Shown one piece after another: positions 63,378-64,000 of a stretch of 64,000 bases of DNA. The stretch lies in NCBI GenBank assembly GCA_017983755.1, contig JAGOAU010000002.1, positions 62,001 to 126,000 on the forward strand, read 5' to 3'. Both the position numbers and the translations under genes were made by a program. The notes under the pieces were generated by a model that made no database searches, was not told where the DNA came from, and saw nothing but the letters and a program-made list of their open reading frames with translations. The stretch is from Azonexus sp. (lineage in GTDB: Bacteria > Pseudomonadota > Gammaproteobacteria > Burkholderiales > Rhodocyclaceae). Position 1 is the stretch's first letter. Each line of letters opens with the position of its first letter.

Positions 63378-64000
63378 TTAAGGCGAATTGACAGGCTCGA
63401 CGCACACCGGCCCCTCGACCCTGCCTGAGTTGATCGCCGGACTGACCGGGTAGGCGGACATCAATTCCGGCCGGGAAGGCATCAGCATCGCCGTCAGCGC
63501 GGCCGTATCGTGATTGCCCGGGGCAAGCCAAGCGTCGAACTGCTCGGGCGCCAGAATGGCCGGCATCCGGTCGTGTATCGGCGCCATGACCTGATTCGGG
63601 CCGGTGGTAATGATGCAGGTCGAAACGACCGTCTCGCCGTCTGGTGGCGTCCATGCGGCCAGTAGGCCAGCAAAGGCGAAAATGTCACCGGGGGCGGTTG
63701 GGTGAATGTAGTACGGCTGCTTCCTGCCCGCGACCGTCTTCCACTCGTAGAACCCGTTGGCAGGTATCAGGCAGCGGTGCCGGGCAAAGCTGGAACGGAA
63801 GGCTGGCTTCTCCGCGACCGTTTCGCCACGGGCATTGTTGAGCTTGGCGCCGATGCTCGGGTCTTTGGCCCAAGAGGGAATCAGCCCCCATCGCACAAGC
63901 TGACCAACTCGGCCAGCATCCGGCTTGAATCGGATAACCGGGATAATTGACTGAGGCGCGATGTTGTAGCGTTCAGCGAAGTCCGGACACGAAAGCAGAT
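63378..64000 (-). CDS. SRAP (YedK/HMCES) family protein, N-terminus outside window
   Basis: About 207 residues are visible, running in from beyond the window end with CPDFAERYNIAPQS and continuing as VRWGLIPSWAKD. The family's active-site residues are present: Asn in KLNNARGET, Glu in ANGFYEWK and His in PIHDRMP. The catalytic Cys2, which cross-links to abasic sites in single-stranded DNA, lies outside the window. The protein shields abasic sites at replication forks. Confidence 0.93.
   Translation of the reverse strand, partial: LLSCPDFAERYNIAPQSIIPVIRFKPDAGRVGQLVRWGLIPSWAKDPSIGAKLNNARGETVAEKPAFRSSFARHRCLIPANGFYEWKTVAGRKQPYYIHPTAPGDIFAFAGLLAAWTPPDGETVVSTCIITTGPNQVMAPIHDRMPAILAPEQFDAWLAPGNHDTAALTAMLMPSRPELMSAYPVSPAINSGRVEGPVCVEPVNSP

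Overview
The window is GC-rich chromosomal DNA from a betaproteobacterium, most likely in the Rhodocyclales near Dechloromonas/Azonexus. This is an inference from protein content and gene order: pilMNOPQ-aroK-aroB-gltBD, a sox cluster ordered soxR-C-D-Y-Z-A-X-B beside a flavocytochrome c pair, hslVU, dapF-DUF484-xerC, and metK / SAH riboswitch / ahcY / metF. I see no insertion sequence, prophage or CRISPR array. It reads as densely packed core genome, with many genes joined by 4-bp ATGA-type start/stop overlaps. No gene-free stretch exceeds 300 bp.

Layout. 1-6640 (minus): the stress module prkA-yeaH-spoVR, then a single gene fusing arginase to ornithine aminotransferase. 6790-19746 (minus): glutamate synthase (gltB, gltD), shikimate genes aroB and aroK, and the type IV pilus assembly operon pilMNOPQ. 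19869-30380 (mostly plus): PBP1a, a lipoprotein-lysA-RND efflux operon, a YeeE/YedE-type transporter and a membrane-anchored PIN-like protein; cyaY is on the minus strand. 30453-42503: a sulfur oxidation region. The minus operon soxR-CD-YZ-AX-B ends in a secreted rhodanese; a divergent fccA-fccB pair follows, then a cytochrome c4-like gene and a plus-strand trio of SoxH-like hydrolase, small cytochrome c and SoxW-like thioredoxin. 42546-46610 (minus): STAS protein, hslV, hslU and an AEC transporter. 46656-51870 (minus): a metal-type ABC transporter with a porin and a DUF2946-like protein, below rlmI. 51942-56879 (minus): an unrecognised 50-residue basic protein, xerC, DUF484, dapF, a GNAT enzyme and two lipid A acyltransferase-like genes. 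57039-61497 (plus): the S-adenosylmethionine cycle (metK, SAH riboswitch, ahcY, tlyA, metF). 61568-64000: a MscS channel, three tRNA genes (Lys-TTT, Lys-CTT, Thr-GGT), a DUF805 protein and a partial SRAP/YedK protein.

Together the sox, fcc, cytochrome and transporter genes would let the cell oxidise thiosulfate and sulfide in the periplasm and pass electrons to c-type cytochromes. The SAM-cycle genes make SAM, clear SAH under riboswitch control and supply methyl-tetrahydrofolate.

The least explained signals are: (1) a dispersed short repeat family with the palindromic core GCGGTCGACCGC in at least seven intergenic spacers, with a similar copy inside hslU; (2) a complete, well-equipped gene for an unrecognised 50-residue basic protein; (3) the arginase-aminotransferase fusion; (4) a strong hairpin in the metK leader; (5) a regulatory region between soxR and fccA with direct and inverted repeats.
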